DNA from: Clostridia bacterium
GTDB lineage: Bacteria; Bacillota; Clostridia; Oscillospirales; Acutalibacteraceae
Length of the DNA stretch: 64,000 nucleotides
Reading direction: 5' to 3'
Assembly (NCBI GenBank): GCA_017621885.1
Contig: JAGASD010000063.1
Location: 1 to 64,000, forward strand
The position numbers were made by a program, and so were the translations under genes. The notes under the pieces were generated by a model. That model searched no databases and had not been told where the DNA came from. It saw only the letters and a list, made by a program, of their open reading frames with translations. This document shows, in pieces, positions 24,007 to 33,595 of the stretch. Every line of letters starts with the position of its first letter. Positions within the stretch are counted from its first letter, which is position 1.

Positions 24007-26055
24007 TTGAATCGAAAAAAATGGGTTGTGTCACCTTGCGACAGAGAGCTTGCAGCGGATATTGCGGAAAACTGCGGAATTGAGCCTTTTGCGGCTTTGC
24101 TGCTCTGTTCCAGAGGATTGACCGACGAGTTTGAAGTAGAGAGTTTTTTGTTTGACACGGAATTAATCGATCCCTTCACACTTCCCGATATGGAAATAGC
24201 CTGCGAGCGCGTTCATAAAGCTGTGGACAGTGGTGAAAGAATAACCGTTTTCGGTGACTATGATGCTGATGGTGTTACGTCAACAGCACTTATGTATTCT
24301 TTCCTTTCCTCCCGCGGCGCGGTTGTGGATTATTACATTCCCGACAGGGCAGATGAAGGGTACGGTATGAATAACCGTGCCATAGATTCTCTTAAAGAAA
24401 GAGGCACAGGCCTTATTGTTACGGTTGATAACGGTATCAGCGCAATTGATGAAATTGAATATGCAAAAAGCCTTGGGATAGACGTTGTTGTTACTGACCA
24501 TCACAAGGTTGGTGAGGTGTTACCTGATGCTGTTGCTGTTGTTGACCCTCACAGAGAGGATTCTGTCTGCGAGTTCAGCGAGTGGGCAGGTGTTGGCGTT
24601 GCATTTAAATTTATATGTGCATTTGATAACGATTTCGGCTATGACCTTCTTGAGGAATACGGTGATCTTGTGGCTCTCGGTACGGTTGCAGACATTGTTT
24701 CGCTCAGAAGCGAAAACAGAATAATAGTAAGAAGCGGTCTTGCGTTTATAAATGCAGGCCTTCATGACGGTACTCTCAGAACGGGTATGAAAGCCCTTAT
24801 TGAGGCTTGTGATAATTCGGGCGCAATTAATTCAACCGGACTTGCATTCAGACTTTCTCCGCGTATAAATGCGGCAGGAAGATTAGGGTCTGCAGAAAGA
24901 GCGCTTAAACTTCTTTTGTCAGAGGATGAAGAAGAGGCAAGGCTTATTGCCGAAGAGATTTCTCAGCTTAATTCGCAAAGGCAGTCCACCGAGGGTGCAA
25001 TTACTGAAGAAGCTATAAAAATTATTGAAAATAATGACGATATAAAATACAGAAAAGTTATTGTTGTGAGCGGTGACGGTTGGCATCAGGGTGTAATCGG
25101 TATCGTTGCTTCACGTGTTGCCGAAAAGTACGGTAAGCCGTGCATTGTTATTTCTGAAAATGACAACGTTTCAAGGGGCAGCGGAAGAAGCATAGAAGGA
25201 TTTTCCTTATATGATGCGCTTTCGTATTGCTCAGGTACTCTTGTTCAGTACGGCGGTCACGTTCTTGCAGCCGGTCTCAGTATTGATAAAGACAAAATTC
25301 CTGAATTCAGAGATAAAATTAACGAATACGCCGAAACGCTTGAACCGATTGTGGGTGTGCTTCATATTGACTGTAAGCTGAATCCTGCGGGAATTGATGT
25401 GGATATGGTTTCTTCCTTGCAGATTCTTGAGCCTTACGGTGCTGAAAACCCTCAGCCCTTATTCGGTCTTTACGGAATGTATGTTTCGGGTATACAGAGC
25501 GTGGGCAACGGCAAGCACACAAGGCTCAGTCTTAAAAAGAACGGTATAAGCCTTTCTGCAATTATGTTTTCCGTAGCGCCCGAGGCTTTACCTTATGTTA
25601 CGGGTGACAAGGTGGATGCTGCCGTAAAGCTTTCTGAAAATGAATATATGGGAAAAACTCAGGTAAGCGTTCAGGTTAAGGATATACGTTTATCAGGGTA
25701 CGATGAAGATAAAATTATAGCCTCAGAGCGTCTGTATGAGGATTTTTGTAAAGGAAAAGAAGATTTTACCCCATTTATGGGTAAGATTATTGTTGACAGA
25801 GCTTTTTGCGGTGACGTTTACAGATATATAAAAAATAACGGTGGATGGAGATATTCTTCCGAATTTCTCTGCTACAGATTAGGTCTTTCTGAAGAAAGAC
25901 TTGCAGATTGCAATATCGCGCTTGATGTATTAAGTGAACTCGGCATCATAATTTTAAAAGAGGGTAAATATATATTACCCTCAGAAAATATAAAAGTATC
26001 ATTAGAAAATTCGTCTGTTTTCAGACGTGCTTGTAAGTGCAGAAACGAACAGTAA
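24007..26055 (+). CDS. recJ: Single-stranded-DNA-specific exonuclease RecJ
   Basis: RecJ degrades single-stranded DNA 5' to 3' in recombination and mismatch repair. This 682-residue protein has the DHH phosphoesterase motifs: VFGDYDADG (Asp84, Asp86, Asp88), VTVDNG (Asp141), TDHH (164-166) and the DHHA1 motif YGGHVLAAG (Gly416-His418). An OB-like domain and a C-terminal helical region follow. The start is a TTG at 24007 preceded by GGGTGAT; it is the only start that preserves the family's KKWVVS beginning. It is the first gene of the long rightward operon, directly before relA as in many Clostridia. Confidence 0.95.
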   Translation: MNRKKWVVSPCDRELAADIAENCGIEPFAALLLCSRGLTDEFEVESFLFDTELIDPFTLPDMEIACERVHKAVDSGERITVFGDYDADGVTSTALMYSFLSSRGAVVDYYIPDRADEGYGMNNRAIDSLKERGTGLIVTVDNGISAIDEIEYAKSLGIDVVVTDHHKVGEVLPDAVAVVDPHREDSVCEFSEWAGVGVAFKFICAFDNDFGYDLLEEYGDLVALGTVADIVSLRSENRIIVRSGLAFINAGLHDGTLRTGMKALIEACDNSGAINSTGLAFRLSPRINAAGRLGSAERALKLLLSEDEEEARLIAEEISQLNSQRQSTEGAITEEAIKIIENNDDIKYRKVIVVSGDGWHQGVIGIVASRVAEKYGKPCIVISENDNVSRGSGRSIEGFSLYDALSYCSGTLVQYGGHVLAAGLSIDKDKIPEFRDKINEYAETLEPIVGVLHIDCKLNPAGIDVDMVSSLQILEPYGAENPQPLFGLYGMYVSGIQSVGNGKHTRLSLKKNGISLSAIMFSVAPEALPYVTGDKVDAAVKLSENEYMGKTQVSVQVKDIRLSGYDEDKIIASERLYEDFCKGKEDFTPFMGKIIVDRAFCGDVYRYIKNNGGWRYSSEFLCYRLGLSEERLADCNIALDVLSELGIIILKEGKYILPSENIKVSLENSSVFRRACKCRNEQ

Positions 26056-26067
26056 GGGGTGATAAGA

Positions 26068-28275
26068 GTGGATGAAAGAACAAGTGTTGAATTTATGTAT
26101 GATGAATTAAGGGAACAGGTTGCTGATATTTTCAGCGACAAAGAGGCGGATGTTATTGATAAAGCCTTCAAGGTTGCCTGCGAGCGACATAACGGGCAGA
26201 AGAGACGTTCGGGCGAGCCGTATATTATCCATCCCGTTGCAGTTGCAAAAATCGTTGTTGATTACGGAATGGATTATCAGTCCGTAGCGGCGGCGATGCT
26301 TCACGATACCGTTGAAGATACTGACCTTACTCTTGAAGATGTGCGCAAGGAATTCGGCGCAGATATTGCCGCTCTTGTTGACGGACTTACAAAATTGGGT
26401 AAGGTTCCCCTTGATATTAAGGATAAAGAGGAGCAACAGGCGGAAAACGTAAGAAAGATGCTTCTTGCAATGTCTGAGGATATCAGAGTCATTATTATTA
26501 AGCTTGCAGACAGACTCCATAATATAAGAACACTCAATTTTGTTGCGCCCCAGAAAAGAAGGGATAAGGCTCTTGAAACCCTTGAAATTTATGCCCCCAT
26601 TGCTCACCGCCTCGGTATCAGAGCAATTAAGGAGGAGCTTGAGGACAGAGCCATCAGCTACCTTGACCCCATCGGTTACAAGGAAATTGAAGAAGAGTTA
26701 TCAAAGCAAGGCAAATCTCACAGCGAATTTCTTGAAACAATAAAAAGTCAGATTGGTGAAAGAGTACACGAGGTTGTGCCTCAGGCGGCTCTTGAAGCAC
26801 GAATTAAAAGTGTTCACGGCATATACCGCAAAATGTATATGCAGAACAAGAATTTTGATGAAATTTATGATATTTATGCCGTAAGAATTATTGTGGATTC
26901 AGTTATTGAATGCTATGACTGCCTGGGTATTATTCACGATATGTTCAAGCCCATTCCGGGCAGATTCAAGGATTATATTTCCACACCCAAGCCCAATATG
27001 TATCAGTCGCTTCACACTACCGTTATCGGCAGGGCAGGTATTCCCTTTGAAGTGCAGATTCGCACCTGGGATATGCACAAAACAGCGGAATTCGGTATTG
27101 CCGCCCATTGGAAATATAAGCTGGGTATAAACGGAAAACAGAAAATTGAGGAGCGCCTTGCCTGGGTAAGGCAGCTTCTTGAAACACAAAAAGAAGCCGA
27201 TGACGTTAAAGACATTGTCAGAACAATCAAAAGTGACTTCGTTTCCGATGAGGTGTTTGTTTTCACACCTAAGGGTGACGTTATTGACCTTCCCGCAGGT
27301 GCAACAGTTATTGACTTTGCTTATGCCATTCACTCAGCGGTAGGTACAAAAATGGTTGGCGCTAAGGTTGGCGGCAGAATCGTGCCCCTTGATTATAAGG
27401 TGCAGACGGGTGATATTGTTGAGGTTCTTACTTCTTCTCAGCCCGGTAAGGGTCCAAGCCGTGACTGGCTCCATATTGTAAAAACAAGCAGTGCACGAAC
27501 AAAAATCCGTGCATGGTTTAAAAAAGAACGGCGTGAAGAAAATATTGCCGAGGGTCGTTCTGAGTTCGAAAAGGAAATCAAGCGCAACAAAATGCGTTTT
27601 ACGGAGGAAGAGTACAAAAAGCTTGTACAGACCATTGCGGACCGTCAGCATTGTGCAACTGTTGATGATTTCTATGCCGCATTGGGCTACGGCGGTTTGT
27701 TTATGTCAAGAATTCTTCCTGCTGTAAGGGATGAATATGCCCGTATAAATGCCGCAAAACAGCCTGAAAAAATAAAAATTCAGGAAACTGCCAAACCCGC
27801 AAAACGTGCGGTGGGTGAGGGTGTTGCAATTGAAGGTATTGACAATTGCCTTATTAAGCTTTCGCGTTGCTGTGCGCCCATCCCCGGTGATGAAATCATA
27901 GGCTTTATAACACGCGGTCACGGTGTTTCCATTCATAAAAGAGATTGCTCAAACGTGCCTAAAGATATTACTTCCTGTGAGTCTCCCGAGCGTTGGGTAA
28001 GTGCCCGTTGGCTTACGAATAATTCAATTCAGGAGTTTAAAGCCGGTCTTGCAATTCTTTGCGAAAGCCGAGTTGCGCTTATGGCTGACGTTGCGACCGT
28101 TCTTGCGGATATGCGCGTTATGATTAACGCAATAAACACTCGTGAGCTCAAGGATGACAGAGCATACGTTTACCTTACAATAACGGTTAAAAGCACAGAT
28201 TTTTTAAACGTTGTTATTTCAAAATTGAAAAAAATTGACGGCGTTATTAACGTAACAAGGAGCAGTAACCAATGA
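26068..28275 (+). CDS. relA: Bifunctional (p)ppGpp synthetase/hydrolase, RelA/SpoT family
   Basis: This 735-residue Rel protein makes and degrades the alarmone (p)ppGpp in response to uncharged tRNA at the ribosome. The HD hydrolase domain is intact (His79-Asp80 in MLHDTVEDT), the synthetase domain contains the RFKDYISTPKPNMYQSLHTT segment, and TGS, a zinc-finger-type segment (SRCCAPIPGDEIIGF) and ACT domain follow in order. Both activities are expected. The GTG at 26068 is preferred because AAGGGG lies eight bases upstream; another GTG nine bases earlier overlaps that site. The stop overlaps the dtd start (ATGA). Confidence 0.95.
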   Translation: MDERTSVEFMYDELREQVADIFSDKEADVIDKAFKVACERHNGQKRRSGEPYIIHPVAVAKIVVDYGMDYQSVAAAMLHDTVEDTDLTLEDVRKEFGADIAALVDGLTKLGKVPLDIKDKEEQQAENVRKMLLAMSEDIRVIIIKLADRLHNIRTLNFVAPQKRRDKALETLEIYAPIAHRLGIRAIKEELEDRAISYLDPIGYKEIEEELSKQGKSHSEFLETIKSQIGERVHEVVPQAALEARIKSVHGIYRKMYMQNKNFDEIYDIYAVRIIVDSVIECYDCLGIIHDMFKPIPGRFKDYISTPKPNMYQSLHTTVIGRAGIPFEVQIRTWDMHKTAEFGIAAHWKYKLGINGKQKIEERLAWVRQLLETQKEADDVKDIVRTIKSDFVSDEVFVFTPKGDVIDLPAGATVIDFAYAIHSAVGTKMVGAKVGGRIVPLDYKVQTGDIVEVLTSSQPGKGPSRDWLHIVKTSSARTKIRAWFKKERREENIAEGRSEFEKEIKRNKMRFTEEEYKKLVQTIADRQHCATVDDFYAALGYGGLFMSRILPAVRDEYARINAAKQPEKIKIQETAKPAKRAVGEGVAIEGIDNCLIKLSRCCAPIPGDEIIGFITRGHGVSIHKRDCSNVPKDITSCESPERWVSARWLTNNSIQEFKAGLAILCESRVALMADVATVLADMRVMINAINTRELKDDRAYVYLTITVKSTDFLNVVISKLKKIDGVINVTRSSNQ

Positions 28276-28727
28276 AAGCAGTTATACAGAGGGTAAGCGA
28301 AGCCTCGGTAAGTGTTGATTCACAGGTCGTAGGAGCTTGCGGCAAGGGCTATATGATTCTTCTCGGTGTCGCAAAGGGTGATACCGAAAAGCACGCAGAC
28401 CTTCTTGCCCGAAAAACAGCCGCATTGAGAGTTTTTGAGGATGAAAACGGCAAGATGAATTTGTCCGTTCTTGATATTGACGGTGAAATTCTTGCAATTT
28501 CCCAATTCACTCTTTGTGCTGACTGTAAAAAAGGCAACAGACCCTCATTTACCCCGAGTGAAGAGCCGGAAAAAGCAAAAGCCCTTTATGACGTTTACTG
28601 TGAAAAATTGCGTGAATACGGTGTCAGAAAGGTTGATAAAGGCGTCTTCGGTGCAGATATGAAGGTGTCTTTAGTCAATGACGGCCCTGTTACGATTTGT
28701 TTTGATACCGATATCTGGAGTGTTTAA
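28272..28727 (+). CDS. dtd: D-aminoacyl-tRNA deacylase
   Basis: DTD removes D-amino acids, and glycine mis-attached to tRNA(Ala), from tRNA. The 151-residue protein is full length and shows the two active-site motifs SQFTLCAD (near residue 77) and NDGPVT (near residue 137, the family NGPVT or similar with the Gly-cisPro pair). It overlaps relA by four bases and is followed after two bases by a metallo-beta-lactamase-fold gene, which is the standard Clostridial order. Confidence 0.95.
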   Translation: MKAVIQRVSEASVSVDSQVVGACGKGYMILLGVAKGDTEKHADLLARKTAALRVFEDENGKMNLSVLDIDGEILAISQFTLCADCKKGNRPSFTPSEEPEKAKALYDVYCEKLREYGVRKVDKGVFGADMKVSLVNDGPVTICFDTDIWSV

Positions 28728-28729
28728 AA

Positions 28730-29359
28730 ATGTATGTAAAAGGTTTTCCCATGGGCCCGGTAAGTGCCAATTGTTACGTTATATGTGACGAAGAAACAAA
28801 AATCGGTGCGGTTATTGACCCGGGTGATTGTAGCGGTTTGCTTTTAAATGAAATTGAAAAAGCGGGTATTGAAGAACTGAAATATATTCTTTGTACCCAC
28901 GCTCATTTTGACCACGTTGCAGGTGCGGGCCGCCTGAAGGAAAGTTTCCCTGAAGCAAAAATAGCCGTAGGGCTTGAAGACAGTGCCGCACTTAATGATG
29001 ATGTGCTCAGCCTTGCCGCATATTTCGGTGCACCGTTTTACCCCTGTGTTGCTGACGAAGAGCTGAAAAATGGCGATGTGCTTCAGATAGGCAATATTGA
29101 ATTTAATATAATCAGCGCTCCCGGTCACACTCCCGGTGGTGTTCTTTACTATGAAAAAGAGCAGGGTGTTCTTTTTACTGGTGATACTCTTTTTAAAGGC
29201 AGTGTCGGAAGAACTGACCTTTACGGAGGAGACACAGCGGTTCTTATGAACACTCTCAAAAAAATAAAAAATTTCCCCGATGAATGTGTTGTTTACAGCG
29301 GTCACGGGGAGAAAACAACAATAAAACACGAGAAAATTTATAATATGTATCTTATATGA
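28730..29359 (+). CDS. MBL-fold metallo-hydrolase (glyoxalase II-like)
   Basis: The 209-residue protein has the metal-binding motif THAHFDH (His57, His59, Asp61, His62), a second metal His in SAPGHTPGG, the bridging Asp in FTGDTLF and the last His in YSGHGEKT. It belongs to the short YqgX/GloB-like group, which lacks the C-terminal glutathione-binding helices of true glyoxalase II. Its natural substrate is not known. It sits between dtd and hemZ, as in many Firmicutes, and overlaps hemZ by four bases (ATGA). Confidence 0.9.
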   Translation: MYVKGFPMGPVSANCYVICDEETKIGAVIDPGDCSGLLLNEIEKAGIEELKYILCTHAHFDHVAGAGRLKESFPEAKIAVGLEDSAALNDDVLSLAAYFGAPFYPCVADEELKNGDVLQIGNIEFNIISAPGHTPGGVLYYEKEQGVLFTGDTLFKGSVGRTDLYGGDTAVLMNTLKKIKNFPDECVVYSGHGEKTTIKHEKIYNMYLI

Positions 29360-30828
29360 ACATTTATTGCATTTCACATAAATATATTTACGAAACCGAA
29401 AAGCTTCTGATGCTGTTCTTCCCTTTGGAAAAGAACAATATCTTTGATGAATTTATTTCGGATGACGGGAATTATTTTTATACCGAGATTGAAGAAACGG
29501 ACAAAAAAATCATTTTCAAAGCAAGGTTTTCTTATGAAGGAAAAAGCCTGAGCGACGAGAAGGCTTTGCTTGCGGACCAATGTGAGGACAGAGAATACGA
29601 GCTTTTATCCTTAGCCTTCCCGTTGCTTCGTACGCTTTGCGGTTTTTCACCTGAATGGGGTATGCTTACGGGTGTGCGTCCTTCAAAGCTTATGATGAAC
29701 AAAATGGTTGAATCGGGTGAAAATTCGGCAAAAGAATATTTTATAAACCATTTTTTTGCAAATGAAGAAAAAACCCTGCTCGCTCTCAAGGTGGCAAAAG
29801 CGGAGCTCCCGATTATAAAGGCTTCACCGGAAAATTCTTTCAGCCTTTACGTCAGTATTCCGTTTTGCCCTACGAGGTGTAGTTACTGCTCTTTCGTTTC
29901 TCACTCTATCGGAAGTGATACCGCTAAAAAGCTTATACCTCAGTATGTGGATAAGCTCTGTGAGGAAATAGCCGTTACTGCAAAAAAAGCAGAAGAAAAC
30001 GGGCTTGTGCTTACAAATGTTTATTGGGGCGGTGGCACACCTACCTCTCTTGAGGCCCAACAGCTTGATAAAATTCTTTCGGCAATCGAGGAAAGCTTTG
30101 ATTTTAGCCGATGCGGTGAATACACCGTTGAAGCAGGACGTCCCGACACAATTACGCAAGAGAAGCTTGATGTTCTCAAAAAACACAACGTAAACAGAAT
30201 AAGTATAAATCCCCAGACCTTTTCTGATGAGGTTTTGAAAAATATAGGCAGATGTCATTCGGCAGGTCTTACAGAGGAAAAATATATTCTTGCAAGAGAA
30301 AAAGGCTTTGACTTTATAAATATGGATTTAATTGCAGGTCTTCCCGGTGATGACTACGAGGGCTTTGTGAAAAGTATTGATAAAGCAATTTCTCTCAGGG
30401 CGGAGAACATTACGGTTCATACTCTTGCACTCAAACGCTCTTCGACTATTGTTACCGAAAATGAAAGCGACTCCGTAAATTCCCGTAACGTTTCAAAAAT
30501 GCTTGAGTATGCAAAAAATGTACTTGCTGAAAACGGTTATATTCCTTACTATATGTATCGTCAGAGCAAGGCGTTAGGTAATTTTGAAAACGTAGGCTGG
30601 TGCAAGCCGGGTAAAGAATGCAAATACAATATTCTTATGATGGAGGAATATCAGCATATTTTATCCGTAGGAGCGGGGAGCGTTACAAAGCTTCTTTCAC
30701 CCGGTATTGAAAAAATTGAGAGGGTTTTTAATTTTAAATTTCCTTTTGAATACATATCACGTTTTGAAAAAATTATCGAAAAGAAAGAGAAGATAAACGC
30801 TTTCTTTTCGGAATATAATAAAAATTGA
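29356..30828 (+). CDS. hemZ: HemZ-type radical SAM protein (coproporphyrinogen dehydrogenase-like)
   Basis: The 490-residue protein has a family-specific N-terminal region of 160 residues followed by a radical SAM barrel with Cys171, Cys175 and Cys178 in FCPTRCSYC, GGGTPTSL and the usual HemN-like motifs to the C-terminus. B. subtilis HemZ is implicated in anaerobic coproporphyrinogen III oxidation. No other haem gene is visible in this window, and HemN-like proteins also include haem chaperones and methyltransferases, so the reaction is uncertain although the HemZ subfamily fits by length and context. Confidence 0.85.
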   Translation: MNIYCISHKYIYETEKLLMLFFPLEKNNIFDEFISDDGNYFYTEIEETDKKIIFKARFSYEGKSLSDEKALLADQCEDREYELLSLAFPLLRTLCGFSPEWGMLTGVRPSKLMMNKMVESGENSAKEYFINHFFANEEKTLLALKVAKAELPIIKASPENSFSLYVSIPFCPTRCSYCSFVSHSIGSDTAKKLIPQYVDKLCEEIAVTAKKAEENGLVLTNVYWGGGTPTSLEAQQLDKILSAIEESFDFSRCGEYTVEAGRPDTITQEKLDVLKKHNVNRISINPQTFSDEVLKNIGRCHSAGLTEEKYILAREKGFDFINMDLIAGLPGDDYEGFVKSIDKAISLRAENITVHTLALKRSSTIVTENESDSVNSRNVSKMLEYAKNVLAENGYIPYYMYRQSKALGNFENVGWCKPGKECKYNILMMEEYQHILSVGAGSVTKLLSPGIEKIERVFNFKFPFEYISRFEKIIEKKEKINAFFSEYNKN

Positions 30829-30838
30829 GGTGGTTGCT

Positions 30839-31768
30839 GTGTCAAAGATAAATAATAATCTTGAATATATTGTTGAATCGGCAAAGAATCCCGAAGCATT
30901 TATTAAAGAATGCGAAGACAGATATAACAATAAAATTGAAAAAATAGCACGTAATATTGCAGATACCGAAAAGGTTGAAATCGTAATGCTTGCAGGACCA
31001 AGCTCTGCAGGTAAAACCACAACAGCAAAAAAATTAAGGCAGCATCTTGATTGCTTAGGAGTTAACAGCTATACGGTTTCCCTTGATGATTTTTATCTTG
31101 ATAACTGCGATGCACCCCGATTCCCCGACGGTACACCCGATTTTGAAACGGTTGATGCACTTGATATAGAGTTTTTTGAGGAAACTATGAAAAAGCTTAT
31201 TGAAACGGGTGAAGCCGATCTTCCGGAGTTTGATTTTCTTGCAGGAAAGCGAAAATCAAACTATAATCACATAAAAATCACAGAAAAGGACGTTATTATT
31301 GTTGAGGGGCTTCACGCTCTGAATCCCAGAATAACTGAGCACCTTCCTGAGGAACGTCTTCTTAAAATTTATATAAACGTTTCATCGAGAATTTATGATG
31401 AAAAGAAAACAATTCTTTTTAACAAACGTAATATGCGTTTTATAAGGCGAATGGTAAGAGATTTTAAATTCCGCGGTAACTCGGTTGAAAAATCTCACGA
31501 AATGTGGCTTACCGTGTGCTATGGTGAGGATATGTATCTCTTCCCCTTTAAGGATAATGCGGATGTAACCATAAACACCATTCATCTTTATGAAACCTGT
31601 ATCCTTAAAAACACGGCAATTAAGCTTCTCAGTGAGATTAAACAGGATTCAGAGTTTTACAAGGAATCCCAAAGGCTTATCAGAAGTCTTTCTTTGTTCC
31701 CTGAAATAGATTCAAGCAAAGTTCCGGATAATTCTCTTATGAGAGAATTTATAGGCTTTGACGAATAA
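30839..31768 (+). CDS. Uridine kinase-like nucleoside kinase
   Basis: The protein (309 residues) is a P-loop kinase of the phosphoribulokinase/uridine kinase group. The Walker A motif GPSSAGKTT is at 53-61, and SLDDFYLDN and EGLHALNP correspond to substrate- and Mg-binding segments. It lacks the N-terminal TGS-like domain found in some longer relatives of this group but has 50 extra residues before the P-loop. I use the GTG at 30839, since GAGGTGG is directly upstream. It is ten bases from hemZ, in the same operon. Nucleoside or related sugar phosphorylation is the likely reaction. Confidence 0.82.
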   Translation: MSKINNNLEYIVESAKNPEAFIKECEDRYNNKIEKIARNIADTEKVEIVMLAGPSSAGKTTTAKKLRQHLDCLGVNSYTVSLDDFYLDNCDAPRFPDGTPDFETVDALDIEFFEETMKKLIETGEADLPEFDFLAGKRKSNYNHIKITEKDVIIVEGLHALNPRITEHLPEERLLKIYINVSSRIYDEKKTILFNKRNMRFIRRMVRDFKFRGNSVEKSHEMWLTVCYGEDMYLFPFKDNADVTINTIHLYETCILKNTAIKLLSEIKQDSEFYKESQRLIRSLSLFPEIDSSKVPDNSLMREFIGFDE

Positions 31769-31789
31769 AATTCGAAAAGGAGAATGAAA

Positions 31790-33571
31790 ATGTCCGAAAA
31801 AGCAACAAAAAAGCAAAATGTTCTGGGCGGTGCAATGGTCCTTGTTGTTGCAACTGCTCTCGTGAAAATAATCGGTGCGGTTTATAAAATTCCGCTTACG
31901 GGTATTATCGGTTCCTTGGGCAGAGGCTACTTTGCTTCCGCGTATAACGTGTATACTCCGATTTATGCAATTTCAATGGCGGGTCTTCCCGTTGCGGTTT
32001 CAACAATCGTTTCAAAAAATGCCGCATTGGGTAAATACAGGGATGTAAAGCAAGTGCTTAAAATAACCTTCCCTCTTTTCCTTATTTTAGGACTTGTGTG
32101 TACGGGTGCGCTCTTCCTTGCAGCTAAGCCCTACGTTGATTCCGTGGGCTCGCCCCTCGCTATTTTCAGCGTTTTTGCAATTGCACCGTCAATCCTTTTC
32201 TGCTGTATTATGAGTACATACCGCGGATATTATGAGGGTCTTAACAATATGTATCCCACAGCTGTTTCCCAGGTTATTGAGTCCTTGGGTAAATTGGTTT
32301 TCGGACTTGTGCTTTCTTATGCCGTGATCAATTATGCTGAGGTTGAAATTGCTGAAAACGGTGCTGTTTTCGGACAGATTATCGAAACTGAAGGGGATAA
32401 AGCTATTGTTTATGCCCTTGCAGCAGCGGCGGCTATCCTCGGTGTTACGCTTGGTACTGTTTTCGGTGCTGTTTACACTGTTTTGCGTCACAAGCTTAAA
32501 AAAGACGGCATTTCAAAGGAAATGCTTGTAAATTCTCCTCTTGCATCGTCTAAGAAAATTACAATAAATGAAATTGTTGCAATTGCAGTTCCCACGGCTA
32601 TCAGCTCACTTGTTCTTAACGTGACAAACTTCATTGATACCTGGATGATTCAGAATAGACTTGAAAGTGTGGTAAATAAGCACTTCGGAACAATTTTTGA
32701 CATATACGGCGATTCCATAACTGCAGCAGATATTGCAAAAGAGAATATTCACACCTTCCTCTACGGCGCTTACGACACGACCCTTGACTTCAGAAATCTT
32801 ATTCCTACAATTATGATGACTCTCGGTGTAAGCGCAATTCCGATTATTTCGGGCGCTATTGCAAAGAAAGATCATAAGCTTGTTAATGAAACAGTAAATA
32901 CTGTTTTCAGAACAACAATGCTCATCGCGCTTCCTGCAGGTGCCGGATTTTTTGCTCTTTCAGAGCCGATTCTTACATTGCTTTATAACGGTACCGAAAA
33001 TCAGGCAGGTATTGCTGTTGCAGCTCCCGTGTTGGCGCTTTACGGTCTTATGATGCCTATTCTGACTCTTTCGTCACCTATTACCAATATTCTGCAGGCA
33101 ATAGGCAGGGCAGATGTGCCTGCCAAAGCACTTGCTCTCGGTTGTGCATTCAAAATCGGCTTTAATTACCTTCTTATAGGTGTACCCGAAATGAATATTA
33201 AGGGTGCTGTTTTCGGCACTGCTTTCTTCTACCTTGTGTGCATCATTTATAACTACGTTGTTCTTAAAAAGGAAACCGGCATTAAGATTGAGATTATGAC
33301 AGTTTTGGTTAAACCGCTTATTGCATCGGTGCTTTGCGGCGGTGCAGCCTTCGGATCATATAAGCTTTTAAGCTCTGTTATGACCTTTGGTGATATGTCC
33401 GGAAGACTTAACGGAAATTCCCTTGCTTGCATAATTTCTATCGGCGTTGCGGTGGTTGTATACGCAATTGCGGCACTTTTGTTGAAAACATTGGTTAAAA
33501 ACGACATTTTATTGCTTCCAAAGGGAGAAAAAATAGCAGAAATACTTGAAAAATATAAACTTATCGTATAA
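31790..33571 (+). CDS. MOP-superfamily flippase (SpoVB/MurJ-like)
   Basis: The 593-residue protein has about fourteen membrane segments and begins with the family segment ATALVKIIGAVYKIPLTGII. SpoVB/MurJ/Wzx-type proteins flip lipid-linked sugars such as lipid II across the membrane. Two hydrophilic insertions are visible (near residues 185-205 and 285-320). The ATG at 31790 is preferred over that at 31784 because AAGGAG lies seven bases before it. It is directly upstream of mazG and hup, an order also seen in spore-forming Clostridia, but whether it serves sporulation or vegetative growth is not readable. Confidence 0.82.
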   Translation: MSEKATKKQNVLGGAMVLVVATALVKIIGAVYKIPLTGIIGSLGRGYFASAYNVYTPIYAISMAGLPVAVSTIVSKNAALGKYRDVKQVLKITFPLFLILGLVCTGALFLAAKPYVDSVGSPLAIFSVFAIAPSILFCCIMSTYRGYYEGLNNMYPTAVSQVIESLGKLVFGLVLSYAVINYAEVEIAENGAVFGQIIETEGDKAIVYALAAAAAILGVTLGTVFGAVYTVLRHKLKKDGISKEMLVNSPLASSKKITINEIVAIAVPTAISSLVLNVTNFIDTWMIQNRLESVVNKHFGTIFDIYGDSITAADIAKENIHTFLYGAYDTTLDFRNLIPTIMMTLGVSAIPIISGAIAKKDHKLVNETVNTVFRTTMLIALPAGAGFFALSEPILTLLYNGTENQAGIAVAAPVLALYGLMMPILTLSSPITNILQAIGRADVPAKALALGCAFKIGFNYLLIGVPEMNIKGAVFGTAFFYLVCIIYNYVVLKKETGIKIEIMTVLVKPLIASVLCGGAAFGSYKLLSSVMTFGDMSGRLNGNSLACIISIGVAVVVYAIAALLLKTLVKNDILLLPKGEKIAEILEKYKLIV

Positions 33572-33595
33572 AATAGAATGTATGAGGAAACGCTT